Shown here: positions 1 to 10,900 of the stretch, in pieces
Position numbering within the stretch: position 1 is the first letter of the stretch
Layout of the letters: each line of letters opens with the position of its first letter
Assembly (NCBI RefSeq): GCF_932526225.1
Contig: NC_064037.1
Coordinates: 3,808,996-3,872,995, forward strand
DNA: 64,000 nucleotides
Direction of reading: 5' to 3'
Origin: Nematostella vectensis
Lineage: Eukaryota > Cnidaria > Anthozoa > Actiniaria > Edwardsiidae
Program-made: the position numbers and the translations under genes
The notes under the pieces: generated by a model
Told to the model about the DNA's origin: nothing
The model's input: the letters and a program-made list of their open reading frames with translations, nothing else
Databases searched by the model: none

Positions 1-3
1 CCC

Positions 4-100
4 CAACCTTGTCCCCAGGGTCTTCTGGGTAATTTTCAATATGGTGTCTAGCGGAGACGCCATATTGAAAATTACCCAGATGACCGTGGGGACGAGGTTG
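4..100. repeat. Near-perfect ~97-bp hairpin (foldback MITE-like)
   Basis: The two halves are reverse complements over almost the whole length: the left arm runs from CAACCTTGTCCCC to TTTTCAATATGG and the right arm from CCATATTGAAAA to GGGGACGAGGTTG. The centre (GGTGTC...GACGCC) also pairs. There is no open frame. This is the shape of a small foldback transposon; no target-site duplication can be judged because the left end lies at the window edge. Confidence 0.75.
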
Positions 101-1751
101 AAGTGACCCAACTTTTTAAAGGGCCAGGCGTTCCTCGTTGATTCAGGGAATTTGAAGGGCAAATTTTCTATTATTTTAGACCCTATTAACCTTTTACCAG
201 AACAATGTCACTATTTGTTTTATACAATATATACTCATCTGTTAATTCTAAATAAACTATTTCCGACATAGGAGTCAAAATGTGTCAAAATCTTGAGTAC
301 GACATTTCCTCCCTTTTTCTAAGAAAATGTGCTTAAGAAAAGAAATGTCGGTAGAATTTTTTAAACATTTAGTTTTCGTCATTATTTGAGTTAACAAAAT
401 GAGGGACGCAGTTCTAATTGGATTGAATCATTAAAAGGCATCGAATCAATTCTTCAAGTTGGGGTATCAATTATCGTATGATCAAAGAAAAGCTAAAAAT
501 ACTAAATCTTTTAATTAAGTTTTATATTACCAATTCTTAACTGTAATCAACCGCAAACATCAATCTATCTAATTTGAAATTTAGAGCTACTATGCTCAAC
601 GCTATAAAAAATGACCCCCTTCCAAAAATGAGCAATTTGTTTTGTCCTCGTCGAATCAAATACTGAAATACTTTTATCGCTAGAGGAAAAATTTTTCGAT
701 AGAATTTTTTTATAGTAATTTGAGAAAAAGCTTATTTAGAACTTAATACTGTGTCAAAATTGTAAATTAATTTAATCATTCTAAGGTCTCGAATGAGTTC
801 AAATGAGTTCCCTCTTTTCACGAATTTTCGACGCGATGCTTACAGGTACCAGATAAATACCTTCTTTTTTTCATTGAAGTTTCCAATTTGCCTCGATGGC
901 CCAACGGGTAGCGCGCATGAATACGATTCCCTCGATCCGCGTTTTTTTTTTGTTTTCTATATTTTCTTTTTCCTTTTCTAGTCCTTCTCTTATAATAGAA
1001 AATTTTTTTATAATAGAATATTTTTTTATTGCTAAGATACCCTAAAAAGCGTTTATTTATTAAAAAAATAACGCACTTTTTCTTGAAAAAAAAAAAAAGC
1101 GTAGCGACAACAGTTTTTCCTTGTATTTATTTTAGCGGCGAAAAAATGGATGCAAAAAAGAATAGCGTTTTAAACTTAACACCCCAGACCTCTTCAAAGT
1201 GAAATTAGTTATTCAAAAGCAACCCGATTACTCGATTAGAAAATTTCTTGCACATTTTAGCTTGATGCAAACACTCGTTGTTCTCACTGCGCGCGGGCTC
1301 GTTTTATGGGGTCAACTTGTGAAAAGGAAGAGCTGTTTTTAAACGCTTTATTTACCCGCGGTCAAATTTTGAGATTTTTTCTGATATCATATGAAAACTC
1401 TAGGGGAACTTTAAGCGCGCGCACGTCAAAGGCTAGCTTTCTGTATTAATTTACTTCCAAGGTAAGTCCCTTTTATACTGCACGTTCTTGTTTAAGGGCG
1501 GATGAAGAGGGAGGACACGTGCCCCCTGTCAATCACACCCTGAATTCCATCCATAATTTCTCATATATATGGTAATCAATTTTTACAAAAACGATGAATC
1601 TAATAGTCAGGGAATATAAAAGGAACACATAAAACAATTTTGAGGTTCAAGTCGAAATTTATTTATTTGACCCTTATTTTATACCAAATCCATATTGATT
1701 ATTCTTTTAACAATAATCGACTTTTGCTTGTATCTACAAGCGTGTTGAGCC
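101..1751. other. AT-rich intergenic stretch, no supported gene
   Basis: No open frame with coding character or splice structure was found on either strand. The stretch holds homopolymer A/T runs. A TTTATTTATTT run at about 1659-1669 reads AATAAATAAA on the minus strand and could be the polyadenylation signal of the minus-strand gene that ends at 1752. Confidence 0.5.
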
Positions 1752-4147
1752 TCAGATGAAGTAGCCATAGACATCGGCGCACACTTTGCCGCGATTATCC
1801 GACTCCGTGTAGCCATACAGATCTTCCCCATACCAGACTTTGAGCACAGACTTCGGGGTTATATAGTAAGCCTGGTCAAAGCCGTACTGAAGGACCAGAT
1901 CGTTTGACATGGAGTCAAACCCATCCATACTATACCATCGACCAGCATTGCCAGGCCAAAACTTAACAAAAAAAAGACGCATTAATGATAAAACAAGTGA
2001 GTCCAGAATAGACTCCAAGCAAACGGCGCTGTGTCAAGCATTAGAAGGGAGCAAAATGAAGTGCTCGACACAGCGGCGGCTCCGTGGTGTCAAACATTAG
2101 GGAGCAAAGTGAAGTGATCGACACAGCGGCGACTTCGTGGTGTGTAGGGTCAACAATAGCCCTTCTAGATAACAATAGCCCTTCTAATTTTATCTATCGT
2201 TTTTTTAATTCTCCCGGAAGGTTATTCCATTGTTTCGTCTCAGTCACCCTGAAAGTTATCCCCCTCCCCCCCTCCCCCTCAAGCTCACGCGAATATTTTG
2301 GCGAAATGAAGTTTACCCCACCAAACCTAGTATTTGCATTGTTAAATGGAAAATCTCTGATAAGGTATTCCGGAACTGCATTCTGAGTTCTCTTGAAAAG
2401 AAGGGAGCATTTCATCCGATTGTTCTCAATATAAAAAGGCAACAGTTCCAGTTTGTTGAATAAAGAGAGAGAAGGCGAGCGAGGCCCTGCGTTTGCCATA
2501 AGATCTTTCTGTAACTTGAGGAGCCTTTCCAAGTCATCACTGGAACATGCAGTCTGCCAGGCGCACACAGCACAGCAAAGAATCGACTCCACCAAAGCAT
2601 TGTAGTAGATGGTACGTGCTTGGCTGCGCAGCGTCGGGCATCTGGTTTGTACACACAGCAGATGATCATGGTTTCAACTGAGCGAACTCTGTCTGGATGG
2701 CTCACGAAGATAAATAAATACATAAATACATTTTTTTCATATGGTTTCCGCTATATAATATTTTAACAGTGCTTATGTTCCATATTTAAAATAAATAACA
2801 AAACATCATAATACTATAAGCGCTCATTCTTCGCCATCAACATCGCCGCTCATATCTGATTCGCTGCCTTCCTCGCTCTCTTTTTTCTTTTCTTGCAAGA
2901 AGAAGATCGAAAAGCCTTTTTCTTTTTTCTGCGTCATATATAGCATCAACCTTTATTATGTTGCAACCTGTAGTTAGTCGACTCTTTGAGAAATTGAGTG
3001 CCTTCACTTCTCTGAATTTATATTTTCAGCGAATTCTTTTCCCTTCACTGTCTGCTCAACTTGCAGCTAATCTCTTGATCGCGCTTCTCTGACATTGTCA
3101 TTGCCGTTCCTTCCTTTGCTCCTTCTTTATTCGGTTTTCGGGAGGGGGGGCACCGAAAATATGGAGGAAGCGTAAGGGGGGCATGGGCAATTTTGTTCCT
3201 CCTGAAGGGGGGGGGGAACAAATTGTATCCTTTACTTCTTATCAAAATCCTCACGCCCTCCCTCTCCCACCCCCTCGGAAAATAAATAAACTTTCCCTTA
3301 ATATTCTTTTGTTTCATTTTCAAAGACAGAAAAGAGGAAAAAATCACATACTTCATTCCGACACGAGGGAAGATGACTTGGTTTTTTGCATTGGTCACAA
3401 ACATGTTGAGTGGGTAGGCGAGTCCTTTACAACCCCAGTGGCTCCGGTATGACCAGCCGGCACACGACACGTAGCCACTCTTGTGGACGAGTTTCACGGC
3501 CGCCAAAAAACCTTGGTGCCGAGGGAGAAGAAGCCCTGGCTTGTTAGACTTTGCTTGGAAGCACACGGAGCCATGGTTAAGCTTTATCCAAACACCTTTT
3601 AAAATAAAGGGAAAATAAAATAACATAAAAACACTGACAAAATGTCCAAAGAAAACCCATGTTTCAAAAAGGAATATATATTTAATGATGACAATAATAT
3701 GATAAATTGATTTGAATAATAGCAGCCCTCTTTTATTATACTGTAGTTTTCTCCTTTTACTTTTAAATTAGACACAAATAATCCGGAGACCATTTAGCGG
3801 TAGCATCTCAATATTAATACAGATTAACAATATAAAGAAGGCCCCAATTATTCCGCAATGCTAGGCTCCGAATATTTACTTGAAGCACTATTTCCATCGG
3901 GTAAATCAAGAAAACAACTGAGATTCTTCCAATTACATATCGCTAAGGAAGTATCAGCTTTGCATAGATGGTGGGAAAATATCAGACTTGCATAGATGGT
4001 TATTTTGGTTTTCTCACTAATAACTTTTTTTATTTTCAAAAAAAGGAACGGAAAAATGGAGGCCATGAAGGTGGTCTTACCCGAAAAGGCGTGGACTTGT
4101 AACAGACAAACCAGGAGAAGGGTGGCCAATAGTGCAATCTTTACCAT
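1752..4147 (-). CDS. Small secreted protein, three exons (anthozoan matrix-type domain, tentative)
   Basis: Exons on the minus strand: 4147-4081 (signal peptide MVKIALLATLLLVCLL..), 3595-3348 and 1961-1752, giving 525 nt or 174 residues. Exon 1 ends and exon 2 starts in phase 1. The exon 2/3 junction is in frame only with the weak donor TAT|GTGATT; the stronger donor GAA|GTATGT three bases upstream gives a frameshift. The mature part carries GVWIKLNHGSVCF, SGYVSCAGWSY and, near the C-terminus, LKVWYGEDLYGYTESDN, a pattern I associate with short extracellular proteins of corals and anemones such as skeletal organic matrix protein 5-like families. That link is from memory. There are few cysteines and no membrane segment after the signal peptide. 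Likely secreted; function unknown. The second intron contains a LINE fragment. Confidence 0.55.
2194..2710 (-). mobile_element. LINE reverse-transcriptase C-terminal fragment
   Basis: A minus-strand frame reads through the region that usually follows a non-LTR reverse transcriptase, with SQARTIYYNALVESILCC, SLFNKLELLPFY, LLFKRTQNAVPEYL and TKQWNNLPGEL near the end. That is the typical tail of CR1/Rex/Jockey-type LINE ORF2. The catalytic palm is absent, so this is a 5'-truncated dead copy. It lies in the same orientation inside the intron of the small secreted-protein gene. Confidence 0.7.
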
Positions 4148-5119
4148 TGTAGATCAAATCAAAGAGTGCGGCTTTAGAGATCTGTTGTGTGTGAAGGTCT
4201 TGAAGAATTTGAAAAACAAAGTCAAATTTACCGAGTATCTTGCATCAGACACTACCAAACACGCAAATATTTTGAAACAATGATGTGTCATGATGTGAAG
4301 CTTGTCTGTTTCTTTAGATATAAAATGATGATTAAATAAAGAACTTTTTTTCAACAAATTATTATATGTTAGCATACGGAGCCAACTAAGGAAGGTAAGG
4401 GTTACTTATTATAAGACACGCGCATTTTACATGCATTACATCCTTTTTCGGAGTGCAATTTTAGGGCGATAACACATTGTCTGAAAAACGGTTTGACAAG
4501 TTGAATAGAATTCTTCAAATTCATTTGCCCAAACCAATCATTGTTTATTTTTTCAGTCAATGTTGTCTCGATTCACATGACATGACATGTTTGAGGACAT
4601 GTTTGAGCTGTGAGTTTGCTGAGACACACATAAACTTACTGCGCTATTTTGGGATTTCTTGATTTGTTAGCGTGAGAAAATTTTCGTGAAGGCATGGTTG
4701 TATTACGGGCTTCTCGACATGCGGTTGGTCGAAGTATTCAAAGTGCTGTCAAACGTCGGAATGTTTGTAGGAGGCATTCATTTTTTTGACAATGAACCAA
4801 ACTACCAAGATTTGTTTTATATTTTCGTCGATTTAGAGGAGGCGCAAACTTGTAAATCAGACAGCAACCACCAAACTTCCACTTGCCTATACCAAACAAC
4901 ATTCAAAGCTCGCCTTGACAAAATGTTGTTGTGACGTTAAAACATATAGTTTTTACACAAAAACTCATCGACAAAACTACTGGCGTTCCACGCTCAACTA
5001 AATAGAGCAGTATTCATTTACTCCATTTTACAATTTCTCAACGACGCACCTTGAAAACGTTGGGTTGTGACGTCATGACTATTTGTTTCCGTGCTAAAAC
5101 TTACCGACAAAACTACTAG

Positions 5120-5914
5120 CCCGAGTATCAGGCGCCACCTTACCAGAAAGCACTCGACGATAGCGGATACAACTACACGCTACGCTACGAACCCAACACC
5201 GTAACCAACCGTAAAACCCGCAAACGCAACAACATCCTATGGTACAACCCGCCCTTCAGCAAGAACACCAGCACCAACATCGGCCACAGATTCCTCACCC
5301 TGATAGACAAGCACTTCCCGAAAGACAACCACCTCCGTAAAATCTTCAACAGAAACACCATCAAAATCAGTTACAGCTGCATGAACAACACCAAACAGAT
5401 CATCGACAACCACAACAAGCGCATCATCACCGCATCGTCGGCTACCGAGATCGCCAGCTCCGCCCCTACCACTACCAACAACAAGACATGCAACTGCCGA
5501 CAGAAAGACACCTGCCCTCTAGACGGAAACTGCCTACAGACATCCGTTATCTACCAAGCTACCGTAACTCGAAAAGACAACAACACCTCGGAAACATACG
5601 TCGGGCTCACTGAAAACAGCTTCAAGACCAGGTACAGAAACCACACCGCATCATTCCGACACGCCAAACACAGAAACTCCACCGAACTCAGCAAACACGT
5701 CTGGACTCTCAAGGACAGCATGATTGAGTACTTTATTTCATGGCGCATTCTTTCTTCCCACTCCGCCTACAACAGTACCACTAAGCGTTGCAACCTCTGC
5801 CTCAAGGAAAAGCTGACGATCATCTGCCAACCCAAACTATCAACTCTAAATAAACGCAATGAACTCGTGTCCTCGTGCCGCCACAGAAACAAAGCCCTGC
5901 TACGAAACAATTAG
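5120..5914 (+). mobile_element. Penelope-like element, 3' part of ORF with GIY-YIG endonuclease
   Basis: The open frame runs from about 5120 (a stop lies just upstream) to 5914. It begins in the linker after the reverse transcriptase (NNILWYNPPFSKNTSTNIG, RFLTLIDKHFPK, KIFNRNTIKISYSCM), then has a Cys cluster (CNCRQKDTCPLDGNC) and the GIY-YIG-type endonuclease with TYVGLTENSFKTRYRNH and ELSKHVWTLKD. These are hallmarks of Penelope-like elements with a C-terminal endonuclease. The reverse-transcriptase palm is missing, so the copy is 5'-truncated and cannot move by itself. The coding part itself has no internal stop. A hammerhead ribozyme follows in the 3' region, as known for this retroelement class. 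Confidence 0.9.
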
Positions 5915-6109
5915 AACTGTTAATCCCGTCACCGTTAAATTTTCGCGCTATCAATTTTTCACACGTTCCGCACTGTTAGTTTTCGCCCCGCATATTTAAT
6001 GTAACTCGCTATTGTTCCTCTTACCGCCTTAGCTAAAACTATCAGTCTATTATTATGTAAATTTCAATGTTAATAGTATATATACGATGGTAGGAATATT
6101 CTCATTAAA

Positions 6110-6150
6110 TCCCCTGATGAGTGGGCAACCACGAAACAGACCTGTAGGGA
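6110..6150 (+). ncRNA. Hammerhead ribozyme (type I, ultra-short stem III) of the Penelope-like element
   Basis: All core parts are present in order. Stem I 5' strand TCCC (6110-6113); box CTGATGA (6114-6120); stem II GTGG with tetraloop GCAA and CCAC (6121-6132); box GAAA (6133-6136); stem III CAG/CTG closed by a 2-nt loop (6137-6144); cleavage dinucleotide UA (6145-6146); stem I 3' strand GGGA (6147-6150). Self-cleavage is predicted after 6146. Such minimal hammerheads with tiny stem III are known from the terminal repeats of Penelope-like elements (established knowledge). Activity is inferred. Confidence 0.88.
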
Positions 6151-6182
6151 AACCTATGTAGTTTGTATTTTTCTCAAACCAA

Positions 6183-6185
<3 letters not shown>

Positions 6186-6259
<74 letters not shown>
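6186..6259. repeat. (TA)n microsatellite
   Basis: About 37 uninterrupted TA units just after the Penelope 3' region. The tract may mark the insertion target or the 3' end of the element. Confidence 0.95.
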
Positions 6260-6260
<1 letters not shown>

Positions 6261-6971
6261 CGTTGGTCTACGAAACAAGTTTGTATTAAACTGCATTAAA
6301 TGCACTGAGTGTCCAAGAATTGTATCGATGGTGACACATATCACGTGACTATCTCTTTAAACTCCCTAAAACATACATATGCTACATGACATCTATCTGT
6401 TTGGTTGTCTTTTTCTTTTATGAGATGGTGGCTACCTTGAAGTGACACCACCACTGTTCCACTCTTTGGAGTGACCACCTCGTTGCACCCATCACCTACC
6501 AAGTTTTACTGGCGGATGTTTCTATCGTAAGGTATGAATATTTTTATGTTTTTGATCATCTCATACAAAGTTTCTGTTTTTGATGACGTCATAGTTGACG
6601 TCACACATCAAATGGCCCGCTCTTTGCATCTCCCTTGGCAACATGACATCTACTAAGTTCGGTTTGTATACTATACCATTTGGTGACAGTCGGACACGTG
6701 AAAACTTGCACGAGAGGGGCCTTTTTGCTAATATTATTTTTCTATTGGTCCTAAAAGCGTTTAGACAGTCAATTTTGCTCACAATATTGACGTTTACAAT
6801 GTGGATTTTGCAAAGTCCCACTGCGCCTTGTAAACATTTTGGCCTTTTTCACATATTTGTTTTATATTTATACGCCAAATTATTCCTTTTAGGCTGTCAG
6901 GCAGTGTAAAAAAAGAAAAGAAAAATACACTGGAATGTTTTCAATGTGGTTATTTTGTTTCGTTTGACTAA

Positions 6972-7152
6972 CCCGTCCCAGACTCGAACCGAGACATATT
7001 TGAGGTTTTACTCTGGTGGAATTCTAAAATTTGTTTGGGTCCCACTAGAGTTTTTTTCCTCGCCCAAAACAACGCGAAACCTCAGTGGTGTAAGAGAGCA
7101 TGCGTTACCGTGTACAGGCCGCGTGGACTGGGTGCGATTCCCAGCTGGGGTG
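6972..7152. repeat. tRNA-like sequence, possible SINE
   Basis: On the plus strand at about 7082-7152, an A-box-like CTCAGTGGTGTAAGAG and a B-box-like GGGTGCGATTCCC are spaced as in a tRNA-derived promoter. At 6972-6991 the minus strand reads GTCTCGGTTCGAGTCTGGG, another B-box-like block. No complete cloverleaf can be drawn, so this is not called as a tRNA gene. Confidence 0.4.
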
Positions 7153-7944
7153 TTGCAAAGGGCCAAAATATGATACTTAATTACTCGTCTTGCTTTCGAA
7201 TTTGAGATTTATTTTCTTGACCAAAACAATACATGTTTGCTATGAGTTTAGGGATATTATTTCGAAAGTGTTAGTAGTACCGGGGAAATTGAGCAAAGTG
7301 AGCAAACTCTTTTTAATCAGAGGCACGACACACCAAAAACTGTCAAATAATCGACCCCACAAATAGTAATTCTCCTGCTAGTTAGCAAAATATGAGCCAA
7401 TTTGTATTAGCTTTTAGCTATGAGGGGGGACCCCAAAATTTGTCATTACTTTGAACCCTTTCGTAACGATGTCGGCGTATTCGCCATGATGATCCTCTGA
7501 AAAAGAAGCTTCAAAACTGAACCCGAAATTCGGACGTCAAATTGAAGGACCCAAGTACAAAATATTCCGGTTTGAATTTTCTTTTCTCGTCCGCTTTCGC
7601 TTGTGATTTGCGCGGACTGTGTTAATGACGAATGCCGTGGTATGGCCTCTGATTTACCATAGCTAACAAGATACAGTCAATACGGGACCGACTATTTGAT
7701 ATCTGACGAGGAAGTAGAATTTTCGTCCTTCTTTCTGCTCAATATTTTCTTCTCAGCCAGTTGGCTTTTTTATGTTAGGGAAACCCGTTAACTCCATGTG
7801 GGAAAGGGGAAACCGTTCGAGTTAGTGGGGAGTTTATCACGACTCAACTGTAGCACAACAAAAGCGAAAAAAAAAAACAAGCCGACAACTCAAATATATT
7901 GAGTTTATTTGAATATATGATATATATCTCTCTTGGTGTCATGT

Positions 7945-10900
7945 TTAATTAGGCATAATAGTAGCCCCCATGCCTCTGTGTTCGGGTTTATACGAGCGCG
8001 CCTCAAGGACGTGATGGAATTGTCCTCCAAACCGACGCATATAGTGCGTAGGCATTCGATAATCTCTCGGCGACGCATCGTGATTAGATCGCGAAATACT
8101 TGGGCAAGATTTCTTCTCCGTCGCAGTTTTCGGCTTGGACGGAGGTCCGGTGGCCTGTCCGAGAATTTTGATATACGCTGCACCGCTAGTGGACTTTCTT
8201 TTCTTTGTGACATTGTGTAAGAGTTCTAGTGGGCTCCTTGTGCTATATACTTCGCATCTATTCATACCCACCGATACTTGACTTGAGCTTTTAGGCGAGG
8301 CTTTCACGGTCGTCCCAAGTCGCAGGTTTCCCCGTGACGATGGCGGCACGACAAAGCTCGGTGTAGTCAAGTTATTTTTTTGATTCTCTCCACTATCTTC
8401 CTCGGAGGAATCCTTACCGTCAGATCTCTTACCGCCTATACGCAAAGTCTCTAGAACGTTTTCTCGTTTTTCGCGTTTGTTTTCAGTCCATAACCTCACT
8501 CTGGGTAAAGTGTCACACTCCGCTTTCGCCTTCGAACTATCGCAGAATTGATTGTCGTCTTCCTTGGACTCGGACCTCTCCCTTAATTTTTCCCTGCGGC
8601 TTTTAGTATTATCAACAGTTCTTCGCCCGGTGTCATATTTGTTCGCGGGTTTGCATCCGATGATTTCCGTGACTTTGTCGATGACCTTCGAAGTCCTCGT
8701 GCTAGCAATCGTAAGAGCTTCGGTTTTCGCGCGCTTTTCTCTTTCGTGTTTATCTTTGTGAGACTCCTCGACTTCGCGTACCGTTGCTAGGTTACTAATC
8801 TCACATGACAGTCCACCCTGAAGCGTAAGGTTTCTATGCTGGTCGATCTTCGGTAAACTTTTAGTGGACGAGTTGGATGGCGAGCTGTCGTCTGAGGAGC
8901 TGTGCGGAATGTTTGGAAAAGTCCTGCGATCAGAGTGAGGATCAGAGCGCTTGCCAGTCAAGCAAATATCCTTCATCCCGGAGCTGATAAAAATATATAA
9001 TAACATTAGCAAGTTTTTTTTAACTTTGCGCAGTCGCAAGAAGAAAATAATTTCTCACAGCTCCTTATTTCAACCCCTCTTTTAAAAACATTGCTAGTTC
9101 TCTTTCGGGCATTTCCTTTTTTTCCGCTCCACCCTGTTCCTCACTGGTCTCCAAGTTGTCAACAACTCAATCTTCCATCCTTTCCGCCTTTCCATCATCA
9201 TCTCCTTAAGAACAGTTTTGCCTTCTATTCGTTTCCTTCCCCTTCTCCATCTCCCCTCTCCTTTGAACAGTTTTCAACATGCTTTCTATTCGTTTCCTTT
9301 CCCTTCTCCATAGCCCCTCTCATTTGAACAAGTTCACCATGCCTTCTATCCGCTTTCCTTCTTTTCCTTCTTTTTTTTCACCTCCACCTATTTCCAAATC
9401 CCACACGTTATCCTTCCAATCGTCGATATTTCCAAATCCCACACGTTATCCTTCCAATCGTCGATATTTCCAAATCCCACACGTTATCCTTCCAATCGTC
9501 GACGTGCCCGTAGCCCCTTCCTTCTCCAGTACATAGACAGAAGTCAGGCGCGTGTCCAGGATTCGCCGAGGGGGGCGGGTAGTCATAGGTATCATATGGA
9601 AAAAAGCTTAGTATTTGAAGATTCCTTAATAAGAAATGCTCCACTTTTTGGCCACCAAGGGGGGGGGGGGGGGTGCGCACCCCCCTGTGTACGCGCTGCA
9701 AGTCGTACCTTTCCGTAGTGACAATCCTGTAGTACTCAGCCAATGTCTCGAAAAGCCTCATTCTTTCGGTATGCTTACTGCAAATAATTATCACAGTGTT
9801 AAGCCATAAACAAACGCTATAAAAATAGAATCCTCAAATAAAACGACCGAGGGTTTAGGGGGCGATTTTTAAATAATGACCACAGATCCATAAACAAACA
9901 TAAAAGCGATTAAAACTGATGCATTGATAAGAATGGTTAAAATAGTGCACTCACAAATAATCGCTGGCTGTCTACAGAGGCTTAATTGAAAAACAACAAG
10001 ACGCCAAACGATTAAAGACGCCCACTTCTGAATAGTGCACATTACCACACTATCGTCGAATATATGCCACACAAGATTGTCAAAATTAATAATAGATTCG
10101 TTCTCCAAATCCTAGGCTGGTCGCACATATGGAACAATACAGCAAAGTAAGAAAGATAACATCAGAATATAAACACAAATTTTCTGTATAACATGCAGCT
10201 GTTGACCGCCTGTTGATGTTTTGCCATATCTATTCTACAACCGTATTCATTATGTAAACAATATCATTAGCAGTAAACTCCATTTTCCCCGAATTCGCGG
10301 GGGGTTAAAATCTTATAGTTCAACGCAGCAATGGGGTAAAATAAACATTGAGTCAGCTATTCTAAACATAGCAGTATGAGTAGAATTGTTTAAGGAGCAT
10401 GTTCGAAAAATAGGAGTGAAATAACAACAAGTGCTGTTATTTTAATAACAGCACAGTGGGCGGGGGTGTGAATTGAATTGTACGTTTTAACACGAAACCG
10501 AACTTCCGAGTCATAAAGGGAATAACGCTTTATACTTCGTGTAGATCGGCAATGTAATGCAGCTTTAAAGAAATATTTGAACCATAATACATTTGATATT
10601 AGATAACAAAAGAATGAAAAAAGAATAGTGAACTGGAAAATGACAATGATGAAATAAATGTTGACACATTTGTCTCCGTTGTAATACCGTATTTGAATGC
10701 GGAAGTTTTCAATATACTGTTCAATAAAATGGAAATCTTAGTAACATATTAGTAACATATCACAGTATCTCGGGTTTAATTCAATACACCAAAAACTGGA
10801 AATCGACTCTGCCAAATTTTCGTCTTTAATAAGACTTCTTTAGGGCAGACTGAAGAAGGTGAATCGTTACAAGCTTATTTACATCAGAATAGTGGCGCGA

